From NCBI RefSeq assembly GCF_024741815.1, contig NZ_CP102951.1:2805001-2869000 (forward strand): a stretch of 64,000 nucleotides of DNA, written 5' to 3'. The notes under the pieces were generated by a model. It was given only the letters and a program-made list of their open reading frames with translations. It was not told where the DNA came from and ran no database searches. Origin of the DNA: Pseudomonas sp. LS1212. GTDB taxonomy: Bacteria; Pseudomonadota; Gammaproteobacteria; Pseudomonadales; Pseudomonadaceae. Below are positions 35,116 through 42,669 of the stretch, one piece after another (position 1 is the first letter of the stretch; each line of letters begins with the position of its first letter). A program made the position numbers and the translations under genes.

Positions 35116-35676
35116 TCAGTCATCCGTGCGTAGGTACTGGTAGAGGGTTTCCCTACTTATACCGAACTCACGGGTCAACTGGGCTTTCTTCTCGCCGGCA
35201 GTGGCACGCTGTCGTACTGCGACGGTCTGCTCATCAGACAGGGCTTTCTTGCGGCCCCGGTAAGCACCACGTTGCTTGGCTAGAGCAATCCCCTCGCGCT
35301 GTCGCTCGCGGATGAGGGCACGCTCGAACTCGGCAAAGGCCCCCATGACCGATAGCATCAGGTTGGCCATTGGCGAGTCCTCGCCGGTGAACACCAAGCC
35401 TTCCTTCAGGAACTCGATACGCACGCCGCGCTTGGTCAGCTTTTGTACCAGGCGCCGCAGGTCATCCAGGTTGCGCGCCAGGCGATCCATGCTATGTACC
35501 ACAACGGTGTCACCCTCGCGGACGAAGCCGAGCAGGGCCTCCAGTTGCGGACGCTGGGTATCCTTGCCAAAGGCCTTGTCAGTGAACAGTTTGTTCACTT
35601 CGGTCCGTTCCAGTTGTCGTTCCGGGTTCTGGTCGTAGCTGCTGACCCGGACGTAACCGATGTGCTGTCCTTGCAA
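35116..35676 (-). CDS. tnpR: Serine resolvase TnpR
   Basis: A 186-residue resolvase with catalytic Ser in IGYVRVSSYDQNPERQL, VVHSMDRLARNL, FAEFERALIRERQREGI and a C-terminal HTH (REFGISRETLYQYL). It seems intact. No ATG begins the fold; a TTG at 35676 with GGAGTCAAC upstream is the likely start, since the family reads MQGQxIGYVRVSS there and this one has L. An upstream ATG at 35745 would add a 23-residue tail. It resolves cointegrates at the res site next to it. Its stop is 3 bp before the tnpA start. Confidence 0.87.
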   Translation of the reverse strand: MQGQHIGYVRVSSYDQNPERQLERTEVNKLFTDKAFGKDTQRPQLEALLGFVREGDTVVVHSMDRLARNLDDLRRLVQKLTKRGVRIEFLKEGLVFTGEDSPMANLMLSVMGAFAEFERALIRERQREGIALAKQRGAYRGRKKALSDEQTVAVRQRATAGEKKAQLTREFGISRETLYQYLRTDD

Positions 35677-35696
35677 GTTGACTCCAAGGGTAGATT

Positions 35697-35818
35697 TGTC
35701 AGGTTGAAATCTATGACCTTGGTAAGTACGTGTCAAGAATATCAAAATATGACTCTATTCTGACGCATAAGCATAATTCAACCTGACATCAGGTTAGGGT
35801 ATACCTCAATCTGACGCG
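35697..35818. other. res site of the second transposon
   Basis: TGTCAGGTTGAA at 35697-35708, an inverted TTCAACCTGACA at about 35778, CAGGTTAGGGTATACCTCAA and further TCTGACG copies to about 35818. This matches the three-subsite Tn3-type res placed just upstream of tnpR. Confidence 0.7.
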
Positions 35819-35836
35819 GATCATATCAGTTGCTGA

Positions 35837-36076
35837 TTAGGCTTCAACTCCAATCAATATCTCTAAGTCAGTTGGAATCGTTTGCCCAATGAGTTCGGAT
35901 ATTTGCGCTACTTGCTCGCTGGTCAGAGGCCATAGCCCCTCCGCCATAGCATTGAGGCTTCTATGTCCGAGAAGCTGCACGATTTGATCATTAAACGAAA
36001 TATCCACATCAAGCTCATATTTAAGTGAGTCATCTTCGGCATTGTCAGGCAGGAATCCAGTGATGCACAGGTACAT
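35837..36076 (-). CDS. Putative bacteriocin immunity protein (pyocin S6-type)
   Basis: A 79-residue acidic protein beginning MYLCITGFLPDNAEDD and containing WPLTSEQVAQISELIGQ. The start follows the bacteriocin stop by 8 bp in the same operon, the normal place of an immunity gene. The sequence resembles proteins called pyocin S6-family toxin immunity from memory; the E3 immunity protein of E. coli is not clearly similar. It should neutralise the rRNase by tight binding. Confidence 0.72.
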   Translation of the reverse strand: MYLCITGFLPDNAEDDSLKYELDVDISFNDQIVQLLGHRSLNAMAEGLWPLTSEQVAQISELIGQTIPTDLEILIGVEA

Positions 36077-36084
36077 AAAAGCTC

Positions 36085-37227
36085 CTATTTCTCTACGTTT
36101 CGGCCAGGTTTGGCTGGCTTGGTCTGTTCACCGGTAACGGCGTCAAATTCACCTAAATGCTTGCCCTGTTTGTCGTACATCTCAACCGCTCCGTGCTGGC
36201 TGTCCCATTCATAAATACGGCCTTTATTATCTTTCCAGCGGTTACGCTTATTACCACCACCTTGAACCCTAGTTTTCGAGTTGACTTTGACCGCATAGGG
36301 AAAGGCCGTCAGCCCTTTAGGCGCGGGGTGATAGCTATGGTCACCCATCACGCTCAGCGAGATATAAATCGGCTGAATACCGGTGCTGGGGAACCAGATA
36401 ATCGCGTCCTGGTAGTCCGGTGGATACGCCGGGTTGATCAGGATCTTATCGGCCTGTGCGGTCGGTGGGTACACCCATGCCCCCGGCTTCAACGAGGCGC
36501 CCTCAAGCGCCGGAATCCCCAACACCGCGTTGGGATCGGCAGCCGGGGTCCAAATGACCTCGATGCCGCTACCTAGGACCGCCACCAGTTGCTCACCACG
36601 CGCCTGTGCCTCGATCACCGGCACGTTCTGCCAATCCGCTTTGCTCCCGGTATAAAACCCGTACAGGTTCACAGAGCCGTCTGGCAGGTGTTTGACGTTC
36701 ACCCGTGCCCGCGTGTTGCCCTTGGTCAACTCGGCGTATTGCTCGGACGAATAAAACGCACTGTCGGGAGAGGTGGTATTGGGCATCAGCAAGGCGGCGA
36801 TAATCTTTAACTGCATCGGCGCCGCAACCGCCAAGCTGCCACCCAACCGGCTGGCCAGCGCCGTGGCGCTGCCAGAACCGCCGATCCATTGCAGCGCAGT
36901 GCCTGCGGCGGATACTGCGCTACCCGTACCCAGCACCGCATAAGCGCCGTACTGCTTGAGCGACTCGACTGGGATGAAACCACCGTTGCTGTGGTTAATC
37001 ACTCCATCGGGCGACGAGCACGACTTGGCAAAGACATAACCGACTTGCGTGCCTTGCTCTCTTTTTTGAATCGCCTCCCATCTGGCATCGGCCTCTCGGT
37101 CATTCTTTTCGTTGGCCGCCTCTGCTCTGGTGTAAGCCTCCTGTGCGGCTTTGGTTCTTTCTTTGCCGTCGCCAAATCCTGAGAAGGGAATTGAGTCTGG
37201 GGTTTCCGGAAAGCCGAGTTTTTTCAT
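36085..37227 (-). CDS. S-type pyocin / colicin E3-type bacteriocin with rRNase domain
   Basis: A 380-residue bacteriocin. The N-terminal about 60 residues are charged and helical; a pyocin S-type domain follows (SSPDGVINHSNGGFIPVE through about residue 300); the C-terminal about 80 residues are a colicin E3/cloacin rRNase domain with GGGNKRNRW and IYEWDSQHGAVEMYD. The catalytic residues of E3 (Asp, His, Glu) correspond to D342, H345, E349. It cuts 16S rRNA in target cells. AAGGAGTGCTC precedes the ATG at 37227. There is no obvious separate receptor-binding domain, and no LexA or PrtN box was seen before it. The neighbour is its probable immunity gene. Confidence 0.88.
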   Translation of the reverse strand: MKKLGFPETPDSIPFSGFGDGKERTKAAQEAYTRAEAANEKNDREADARWEAIQKREQGTQVGYVFAKSCSSPDGVINHSNGGFIPVESLKQYGAYAVLGTGSAVSAAGTALQWIGGSGSATALASRLGGSLAVAAPMQLKIIAALLMPNTTSPDSAFYSSEQYAELTKGNTRARVNVKHLPDGSVNLYGFYTGSKADWQNVPVIEAQARGEQLVAVLGSGIEVIWTPAADPNAVLGIPALEGASLKPGAWVYPPTAQADKILINPAYPPDYQDAIIWFPSTGIQPIYISLSVMGDHSYHPAPKGLTAFPYAVKVNSKTRVQGGGNKRNRWKDNKGRIYEWDSQHGAVEMYDKQGKHLGEFDAVTGEQTKPAKPGRNVEK

Positions 37228-37353
37228 GAGCACTCCTTGTACGTCCGCGGGACTGTACCGGGAGGGATTAGCTAAGGTCTGTCAGACGTTTCTGGTTTAT
37301 GGCTCACAAGCTAGAAAACGGGAAGTTCAAGTCACCACGACAGGACGGAAAAC

Positions 37354-37391
37354 CTTAGCGTACGATTTTTTCCGAATTCTATAGGCTCCCC
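37354..37391 (-). repeat. Right terminal inverted repeat
   Basis: Mirror of 32495-32532 with one substitution. The CCTAA duplicate follows at 37392-37396. Confidence 0.92.
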
Positions 37392-37745
37392 CCTAACCAC
37401 TTGAATCACCGAGCCAGGCTTTGGCAGTTCAGGTAGGTCGTCTGCATTCTTGCATTCCGGAGAATCCCTGCTTAACTCTGAGCCTCGGGTCAATCAGTGA
37501 CCAATTGGTCACGGCGACCATCCAGGCAGCCCTTGCGCTGCTGTTGCTGGGTTAACCGAGGGAATTCCAGGTTTTGGCATACGAAAATCATCTGATCACT
37601 GCCTATAACATATTGAAAAACAACAAGTTATACATTTGCTTGGCACTCGACTGTCAGGTCCAGGTGTTCTGCTTTCTGCGATATAACCCTGCGGACAGCC
37701 ACTCCAGCTGCCCCACACCTGAATATATGCAAGGAAGATAATGAC
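37392..37745. other. Gene-free stretch between the transposon and the phaG-like gene
   Basis: About 350 bp. It contains a perfect 16-bp palindrome GTGACCAATTGGTCAC at 37497-37512, a possible operator, overlapping a short frame rich in Leu and Ala (37500-37555). No gene is supported. Pre-insertion, this joined the region downstream of the metzincin gene. Confidence 0.55.
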
Positions 37746-38621
37746 ATGAAGCCAAAAATCGCCATCGTCGAGATTAACTGCCAGTACAAGGTCTATACCG
37801 AGCACTATCTCAATGCCAGCGCGGACAAGACCATCATTCTGGTCAATGGCTCGCTGGCAACCACCGCATCCTTCGCCCAGACGGTGCGTTATTTGCGGCC
37901 GCGCTTCAATGTGGTTCTCTACGACCAACCCTACGCCGGCCAATCAAAACGGCACAATCGCCACGGCCAGCCAATCCGCAAGGAGGATGAGGCTGAGATA
38001 CTGCTGGAGTTGATCGAACACTTCTCTGTCGACCATGTGCTGTCTTTTTCCTGGGGCGGCGCAGCGACCTTGCTGGCACTGGCCCAGCGGCCGCGAAGAA
38101 TCGAGAAGGCCGTGATCTCTTCATTCTCGGCGCGGATCAATACGCCAATGCGCGATTACCTGGAAAGCGGCCTGAACTTCCTTCACGCCTGCGATCGTTA
38201 CAATGTCGGTTGCTGGATCAATAGCACCATTGGCAAGCACCTGCCGTCGCTGTTCAAGCGCTTTAACCACCGCCATGTCAGTAGTCTGGCCGAGCACGAA
38301 TACAGGCAGATGCATTTCCACGTTAATGAGGTGCTGGCCCGGGACACCGCGTGCTATCTCGCCTGCGCCAACGCCATCGAGGTACCGGTGTTGTTCGTCA
38401 ATGGCGAATGGGATGAATATACCTCGGCGCAAGACGCCCGCCTTTTTGCCGAGCATGCCCGCCAGTCTGAGTTCCACACCGTCAAGAAGGCCGGGCACTT
38501 CCTCGATATGGAGCACCAGGCCGCCTGGCACGACACTCAGCAAGCCTTGCTCGGCTTCCTGCAGCCGGCGCATCATTTGACAAGCGAATCAACGCCTCTG
38601 GTGCATGGGCTCAGCCCTTGA
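37746..38621 (+). CDS. phaG: 3-hydroxyacyl-ACP thioesterase/transacylase, PhaG/RhlA family
   Basis: A 291-residue alpha/beta hydrolase. Motifs include LVNGSLATTASFAQTV, FSWGGAATLLAL with nucleophile Ser, GEWDEYT and GHFLDME. Long runs follow P. putida PhaG (NSTIGKHLPSLFKRF, HRHVSSL), more than RhlA. It diverts 3-hydroxyacyl-ACP from fatty acid synthesis to medium-chain polyhydroxyalkanoate (or HAA) precursors. The start at 37746 has AAGGAAGATA upstream. It is convergent with algA and the 3' ends overlap by 11 bp. Confidence 0.85.
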   Translation: MKPKIAIVEINCQYKVYTEHYLNASADKTIILVNGSLATTASFAQTVRYLRPRFNVVLYDQPYAGQSKRHNRHGQPIRKEDEAEILLELIEHFSVDHVLSFSWGGAATLLALAQRPRRIEKAVISSFSARINTPMRDYLESGLNFLHACDRYNVGCWINSTIGKHLPSLFKRFNHRHVSSLAEHEYRQMHFHVNEVLARDTACYLACANAIEVPVLFVNGEWDEYTSAQDARLFAEHARQSEFHTVKKAGHFLDMEHQAAWHDTQQALLGFLQPAHHLTSESTPLVHGLSP

Positions 38622-40032
38622 CCTGTTCGTTCCTGCCGTAGACATCTTCCAGGCGCTCGATATCGTCCTCGCCCAGGTAACCGCCCGACTGCACCTCGAT
38701 GATTTCCAGCGGGATCTTGCCGGGGTTGGCCAGGCGATGCACCGAAGCGATCGGGATGTAGGTGGACTGGTTTTCAGTGAGCAGGAAGACCTTTTCGTTG
38801 CACGTCACCTGGGCGGTGCCGGAGACCACGATCCAGTGTTCGGCACGGTGGTGATGCATCTGCAGGGAGAGCTGCGCGCCAGGTTTCACGGTGATGTGCT
38901 TGACCTGGTGGCGGGTGCCGTTGTCCACCGAATCGTAACTGCCCCAGGGGCGATACACCGCGCAATGGCTCCGGGTTTCCGAGCGGCCTTTGGCATCGAG
39001 CGCATTGACCAGTTTTTTCACGTCCTGCACGGCATCGCGGTGCGCGACCATCACCGCATCCTTGGTTTCTATCACGACCAAATCGTCCAGCCCCAGCAGG
39101 GTCACCAGCTTGCTACTGCCATGCACGAAGCAATTGCGGCTGTTGTGGCTGACGACATCGCCCTTGAGCACATTGCCTTCGGCATCCTTGTCATGCGCAT
39201 CCCACAGCGACGACCAGCAACCGACATCGCTCCAGCCAGCGCTCAGCGGGACGACCCAGGCGCGGCTGGTGCGCTCCATCACCGCATAGTCGATGGAGTT
39301 GTCCGGACAGCACTCAAAGGTGACCCGATCGATACTGGTCACTCCCTCGCTGCTGCGGCTGCGCTCCAGGGCCAGCACGCAGGTGTCGTACATGTCCGGT
39401 TCGTGAGTGCGCAACTCTTCGAGATAGCGGCTGGCACGGAACAGGAACATGCCGCTGTTCCAGAAGTATTCGCCGGACCGGACAAACCCACTGGCGGTTT
39501 GTTGGTCGGGTTTCTCGATAAACTGCTCGACCTTGAAGGGGCCGGCGCCAGCATCGCCGCAGGCAGCCTTGATATAGCCAAAGCCGGTTTCCGGACGCGT
39601 CGCCGGAATGCCGAACAGCACCATATTGCCTTTGAGCGCCTCTTCCTGCGCTTGCGACAGCGAGGCGCGCAAGGCGGGCACGTCGCTGATCACATGGTCG
39701 GCCGGAAGCACCAGCAGCAGCTCATCGCGGCCTTCGGCGATCAGCTTGAGGGCCGCCAGCGCCACCGCCGGCGCGGTATTGCGGCCGAAGGGTTCGAGCA
39801 GCATTGCCTGCGGCGCACAGCCTATGGCGGCGAGTTGTTCGTTGACGATAAAGCGATGCTCCTGATTACAGACCACGATAGGCTTGCCGATACCATCGAA
39901 CGCCAGGCGCTGCAGGGTCTGCTGAAACAGCGATCCCTCGCCAGCCAGATTCAGGAATTGTTTGGGATACAACTTGCGCGACAATGGCCACAACCGCGAA
40001 CCACTGCCGCCGGACAGAATCACTGGAATCAT
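38611..40032 (-). CDS. algA: Phosphomannose isomerase / GDP-mannose pyrophosphorylase
   Basis: A 473-residue bifunctional enzyme. The pyrophosphorylase active site is ILSGGSGSRLWPLSR with KQFL, and the cupin PMI domain at the C-terminus has MHHHRAEHWIV. It makes GDP-mannose from fructose-6-phosphate in two steps for AlgD. ATG 40032 follows GGAGGAAAGCGAA; an upstream frame to 40083 has no site. It is the last gene of the alginate operon but is only 137 bp from algL, where algI-J-F would normally lie. Confidence 0.93.
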   Translation of the reverse strand: MIPVILSGGSGSRLWPLSRKLYPKQFLNLAGEGSLFQQTLQRLAFDGIGKPIVVCNQEHRFIVNEQLAAIGCAPQAMLLEPFGRNTAPAVALAALKLIAEGRDELLLVLPADHVISDVPALRASLSQAQEEALKGNMVLFGIPATRPETGFGYIKAACGDAGAGPFKVEQFIEKPDQQTASGFVRSGEYFWNSGMFLFRASRYLEELRTHEPDMYDTCVLALERSRSSEGVTSIDRVTFECCPDNSIDYAVMERTSRAWVVPLSAGWSDVGCWSSLWDAHDKDAEGNVLKGDVVSHNSRNCFVHGSSKLVTLLGLDDLVVIETKDAVMVAHRDAVQDVKKLVNALDAKGRSETRSHCAVYRPWGSYDSVDNGTRHQVKHITVKPGAQLSLQMHHHRAEHWIVVSGTAQVTCNEKVFLLTENQSTYIPIASVHRLANPGKIPLEIIEVQSGGYLGEDDIERLEDVYGRNEQVKG

Positions 40033-40169
40033 TTCGCTTTCCTCCCACACCTTCATCACTCGATATGAAGGCTCTTCGAACAACGAAGGACTGCCCTTCC
40101 CCTTTACAACACATGCCCAATCACGAATGGCCCCGCGGTGTACCCGGTAACCCGTGTTGTCTGTTGCAT
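40033..40169 (-). other. algL-algA junction lacking algI-algJ-algF
   Basis: In described Pseudomonas alginate operons the O-acetylation genes algI, algJ and algF lie between algL and algA. Here 137 bp separate the algL stop and the algA ATG, with no frame resembling those genes. No obvious repeat scar was recognised. Confidence 0.75.
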
Positions 40170-41261
40170 CTACTCCTTCTGGCCAGCAAACAGCTGGGTG
40201 ATGTCGCCGCCCAGGCGGTAGGTTTTCATCGGTTCGACCGATTCGCGCCAGCGGTTGGTTTGCACCGAGCAGTCGTACAGCGCGCAGTAAGGTTCCAGCC
40301 AGGCAAACTTCCCGTCCTCGTCGAGGTCCTCGAGTTCCTGCTTGTAGCCGGTCTTGCGTTCAAACGAGCTCGGGTCCCTGATCCCCTCCTCCACCCGCGC
40401 CGCCAGACGCCGCATGGCGCCGTGGTTTTCCTCGCGCAGGTCGACGTCATTGGCGCGGGCGAAGGCGGCGATCATCATCAGCGGGCCCATCGAGTAGTTG
40501 TGGTAAGCCAGTGCGCGGGTTTCGCGGCGCAGCTCGTTGGGCAGATAACCGTCCGCATTGACCTGAGAAGCGCCGATGCGGAACTGCGCCACCGACCAGT
40601 CGAACAGGTCGCGCCGGTCAACCACCACCGAGGCCGCCATGACTGCCCAGGCCGACCAATACTGGTGATTGTTCAGCCGGTCCAGCGGCTGGTCGCGCCA
40701 GTCTCGCACCACTTGATCGGCGACCTGGCCTATCCAGGCCTCGATCAGCCGGGTCTGCGCCTCGTGGCCCTGCAAAGGCTGCGAGCGCGAATACTTGAGC
40801 CGCAGATAGGCCGAAGAAATACTGCCCAGCGCCCATTTGCGCATCGACTTGCCGGTATGGGTGTAGGTGGTGCTCAGCAGCGCCTGCGCCTTGGCCCAAT
40901 TGCCCAGCCAGGTCAGGGTGCAATCCACATAGCCTTCGCGGCCGAGCCGCAAATAGGCTGCCACTTGTTTGTTGACGCCCTTCTCCAGTTCGTTGATATC
41001 GGCTGACAATTGCTTGTAGCGCTTGTTGGATTCCGCGTTGAGCTGATCACGTGCCTTGCCCGAGCCCTCGTACTTGCTGGGGATCAACAGGTCACCGGTA
41101 TAGGGTTTGGGCGCCGCCGGACAGCTCTGCGCGTCTCCCTTCTTGACCAAAGCCTTCGCGTAATAGCCCTCCGGGGGCCGGAGTTGAGCCGCGCCCGCCT
41201 GCACGGTCGGCCCCACCAGGATGAAGGCCACGCCAAAGGCGGCCCAGTGCACATGACGCAT
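40170..41261 (-). CDS. algL: Periplasmic alginate lyase
   Basis: A 363-residue polysaccharide lyase family 5 enzyme with a signal peptide (WAAFGVAFILVGPTVQAG). Active-site motif NNHQYWSAW is intact, as are the family stretches PAAPKPYTGDLLIP and QFRIGASQVNADGYLPNEL. It clears mislocalised alginate from the periplasm during export. Its ATG overlaps the algX stop, so the two are coupled. Confidence 0.94.
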   Translation of the reverse strand: MRHVHWAAFGVAFILVGPTVQAGAAQLRPPEGYYAKALVKKGDAQSCPAAPKPYTGDLLIPSKYEGSGKARDQLNAESNKRYKQLSADINELEKGVNKQVAAYLRLGREGYVDCTLTWLGNWAKAQALLSTTYTHTGKSMRKWALGSISSAYLRLKYSRSQPLQGHEAQTRLIEAWIGQVADQVVRDWRDQPLDRLNNHQYWSAWAVMAASVVVDRRDLFDWSVAQFRIGASQVNADGYLPNELRRETRALAYHNYSMGPLMMIAAFARANDVDLREENHGAMRRLAARVEEGIRDPSSFERKTGYKQELEDLDEDGKFAWLEPYCALYDCSVQTNRWRESVEPMKTYRLGGDITQLFAGQKE

Positions 41262-42658
41262 CAGTGACCCTCCGCCTGCGCAGTGCGCAGGGATGGTGCC
41301 TCAGCGATGACCGGCTTGGCACACAAGCGGGCCGAGAGTTCCATGGAGGTCGCCCCAAGCGGTGGCTGCACCTCCATGGAAAGAAAAGTGAGTTCGTCCC
41401 AGTCCGCATCGGCGCGCAACTCGAAGACGAAGCGGCCCCGGGTATTGACACTCGGCGGACGGCTCAAGTTGATGTTTTCCTGACGACCGTTCATGAAGGT
41501 CAGGGTCGCGCTCACCAGGTGTACGCTGGGATCGGCGAACTTCAGGTCGACCTGATAACGATTGCCCTTGATCGGATACACCGTGCCGCCACCGCCATTG
41601 AACAACACCTGATTGCGCCCGCTGTGCAGGGTCGAATGGCTTCTGAGCAGCGGTGCCTGGCTGTCGCAGCCATCGCTCAGCGCCGCCATCGCCTGCCGGT
41701 AGAAGCTGGATTTCTGCAGGCTGTCGAGGTTATCGGTTTCCCACACCAGCACCGCCGGCGGCCGCTTCTGAAAGTCGTCGCTGAGCAGGTAAGCGATCAA
41801 CGAATCATCGTAGCCACCAGCCGGTACACTGAAGTTGCTGACCGGCGTCTGCAGATACTGTTCGAGGAAGCCGGCAAAGTTGAACGCCTCGCTGCTGGCG
41901 CTGGTACCGATCAATGCGACCTTGGCGGGGACCTTGGCGTCGCCCTGGGCCTGGGTCTGATAACGGGAGACAAACTGCGCCGCATAACCGTTGCCGCAGA
42001 TCTGCGCGGCGGCTTTGTACAACGTGCCAGAGCGTCCCAGCAGGCCGGCCGGCTGGCTGGCGAAGACCTGATGCGGCAACTCCTTGAGCACATCGTTGCC
42101 CCTGAGCGTCTGGGCCACCAGCAGGGCGCTGCGTTCGGCGCCATAGGGCGTCCAGTTATGGTCGCCCTTGAAGTAGAAGGGCTGCCCGGCTGGCTGCGGC
42201 GCACCCAGCAGGCTGGTAAAGTCGGGGACAAGAATGCGCAAGTCGCGCACCCGGGCCAGCGTTTGCAAGTAGTTCTGCCGGGCCTTGGCCTGATCGAAGT
42301 TGGCAAGCGCAAGCGGCGTCAGGCGGTCGGCATGCAGCAGGCCGCGGCTGGGTGGCAAGACCAGCACCAGCTCGACCCCGCGCTGGGCCAGCCCGTCGCG
42401 CAGGCGCTTGAGGGCCTTGTAACCGCTCTCATCGAGGCCGAAGTCAGTGCGAAAATCGCTTTTGGTGCGGAACAGCCACTGGTCCTTGGCCTCCACCAGG
42501 GTCGCGTAGTTTTTCAGCGTCGGCTGCTCGTAAAGTGTTGCCTGCGCCGCTTGCGGGCACAGCTGACAGCAGGCCTCGGCCGTGTACTGCGGCGCCGCCT
42601 GTACCCACGCGGGCGCAGACAGCAGGCACAGAGCGGAAAATCCATGGATTGTGTTCAT
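41261..42658 (-). CDS. algX: AlgX, SGNH-like O-acetyltransferase and carbohydrate-binding protein
   Basis: A 465-residue exported protein; signal peptide ALCLLSAPAWVQAA. The acetyltransferase motifs GDHNWTPYGA and GTSASSEAF are intact, matching the Asp/His and Ser catalytic residues of P. aeruginosa AlgX. A CBM-like domain fills the C-terminus. AlgX finishes O-acetylation of alginate, using acetyl passed by AlgI and AlgJ, which are absent from this locus. ATG 42658 has GAGGAG upstream; a TTG at 42673 is the longer alternative. Confidence 0.93.
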   Translation of the reverse strand: MNTIHGFSALCLLSAPAWVQAAPQYTAEACCQLCPQAAQATLYEQPTLKNYATLVEAKDQWLFRTKSDFRTDFGLDESGYKALKRLRDGLAQRGVELVLVLPPSRGLLHADRLTPLALANFDQAKARQNYLQTLARVRDLRILVPDFTSLLGAPQPAGQPFYFKGDHNWTPYGAERSALLVAQTLRGNDVLKELPHQVFASQPAGLLGRSGTLYKAAAQICGNGYAAQFVSRYQTQAQGDAKVPAKVALIGTSASSEAFNFAGFLEQYLQTPVSNFSVPAGGYDDSLIAYLLSDDFQKRPPAVLVWETDNLDSLQKSSFYRQAMAALSDGCDSQAPLLRSHSTLHSGRNQVLFNGGGGTVYPIKGNRYQVDLKFADPSVHLVSATLTFMNGRQENINLSRPPSVNTRGRFVFELRADADWDELTFLSMEVQPPLGATSMELSARLCAKPVIAEAPSLRTAQAEGH

Positions 42659-42669
42659 CGGCAGGCTCC

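Larger units (their letters stand above)
32495..37391 (-). mobile_element. Tn3-family transposon carrying a bacteriocin-immunity pair, 4,897 bp
   Basis: Bounded by 38-bp terminal repeats at 32495-32532 and 37354-37391 that differ at one base. Flanked by an exact CCTAA repeat (32490-32494 and 37392-37396). Order from left: tnpA (two lesions), tnpR, res, immunity gene, bacteriocin gene, right repeat. All genes are on the minus strand. The ends belong to the same group as the first element's left end. Because TnpA lacks its central catalytic stretch, it can move only with a transposase supplied in trans. Confidence 0.9.

Noticed and set aside
37228..37353. LexA or PrtN box before the bacteriocin
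   Set aside because: No recognisable CTGT-N8-ACAG or P-box repeats were visible, so SOS control is not claimed.
37500..37555. Short Leu/Ala-rich frame resembling a membrane-protein tail
   Set aside because: No start codon, no ribosome site and no match; chance frame in GC-rich DNA.
38605..40068. 487-codon frame on the + strand
   Set aside because: It lies antisense to algA, which has both catalytic domains visible.
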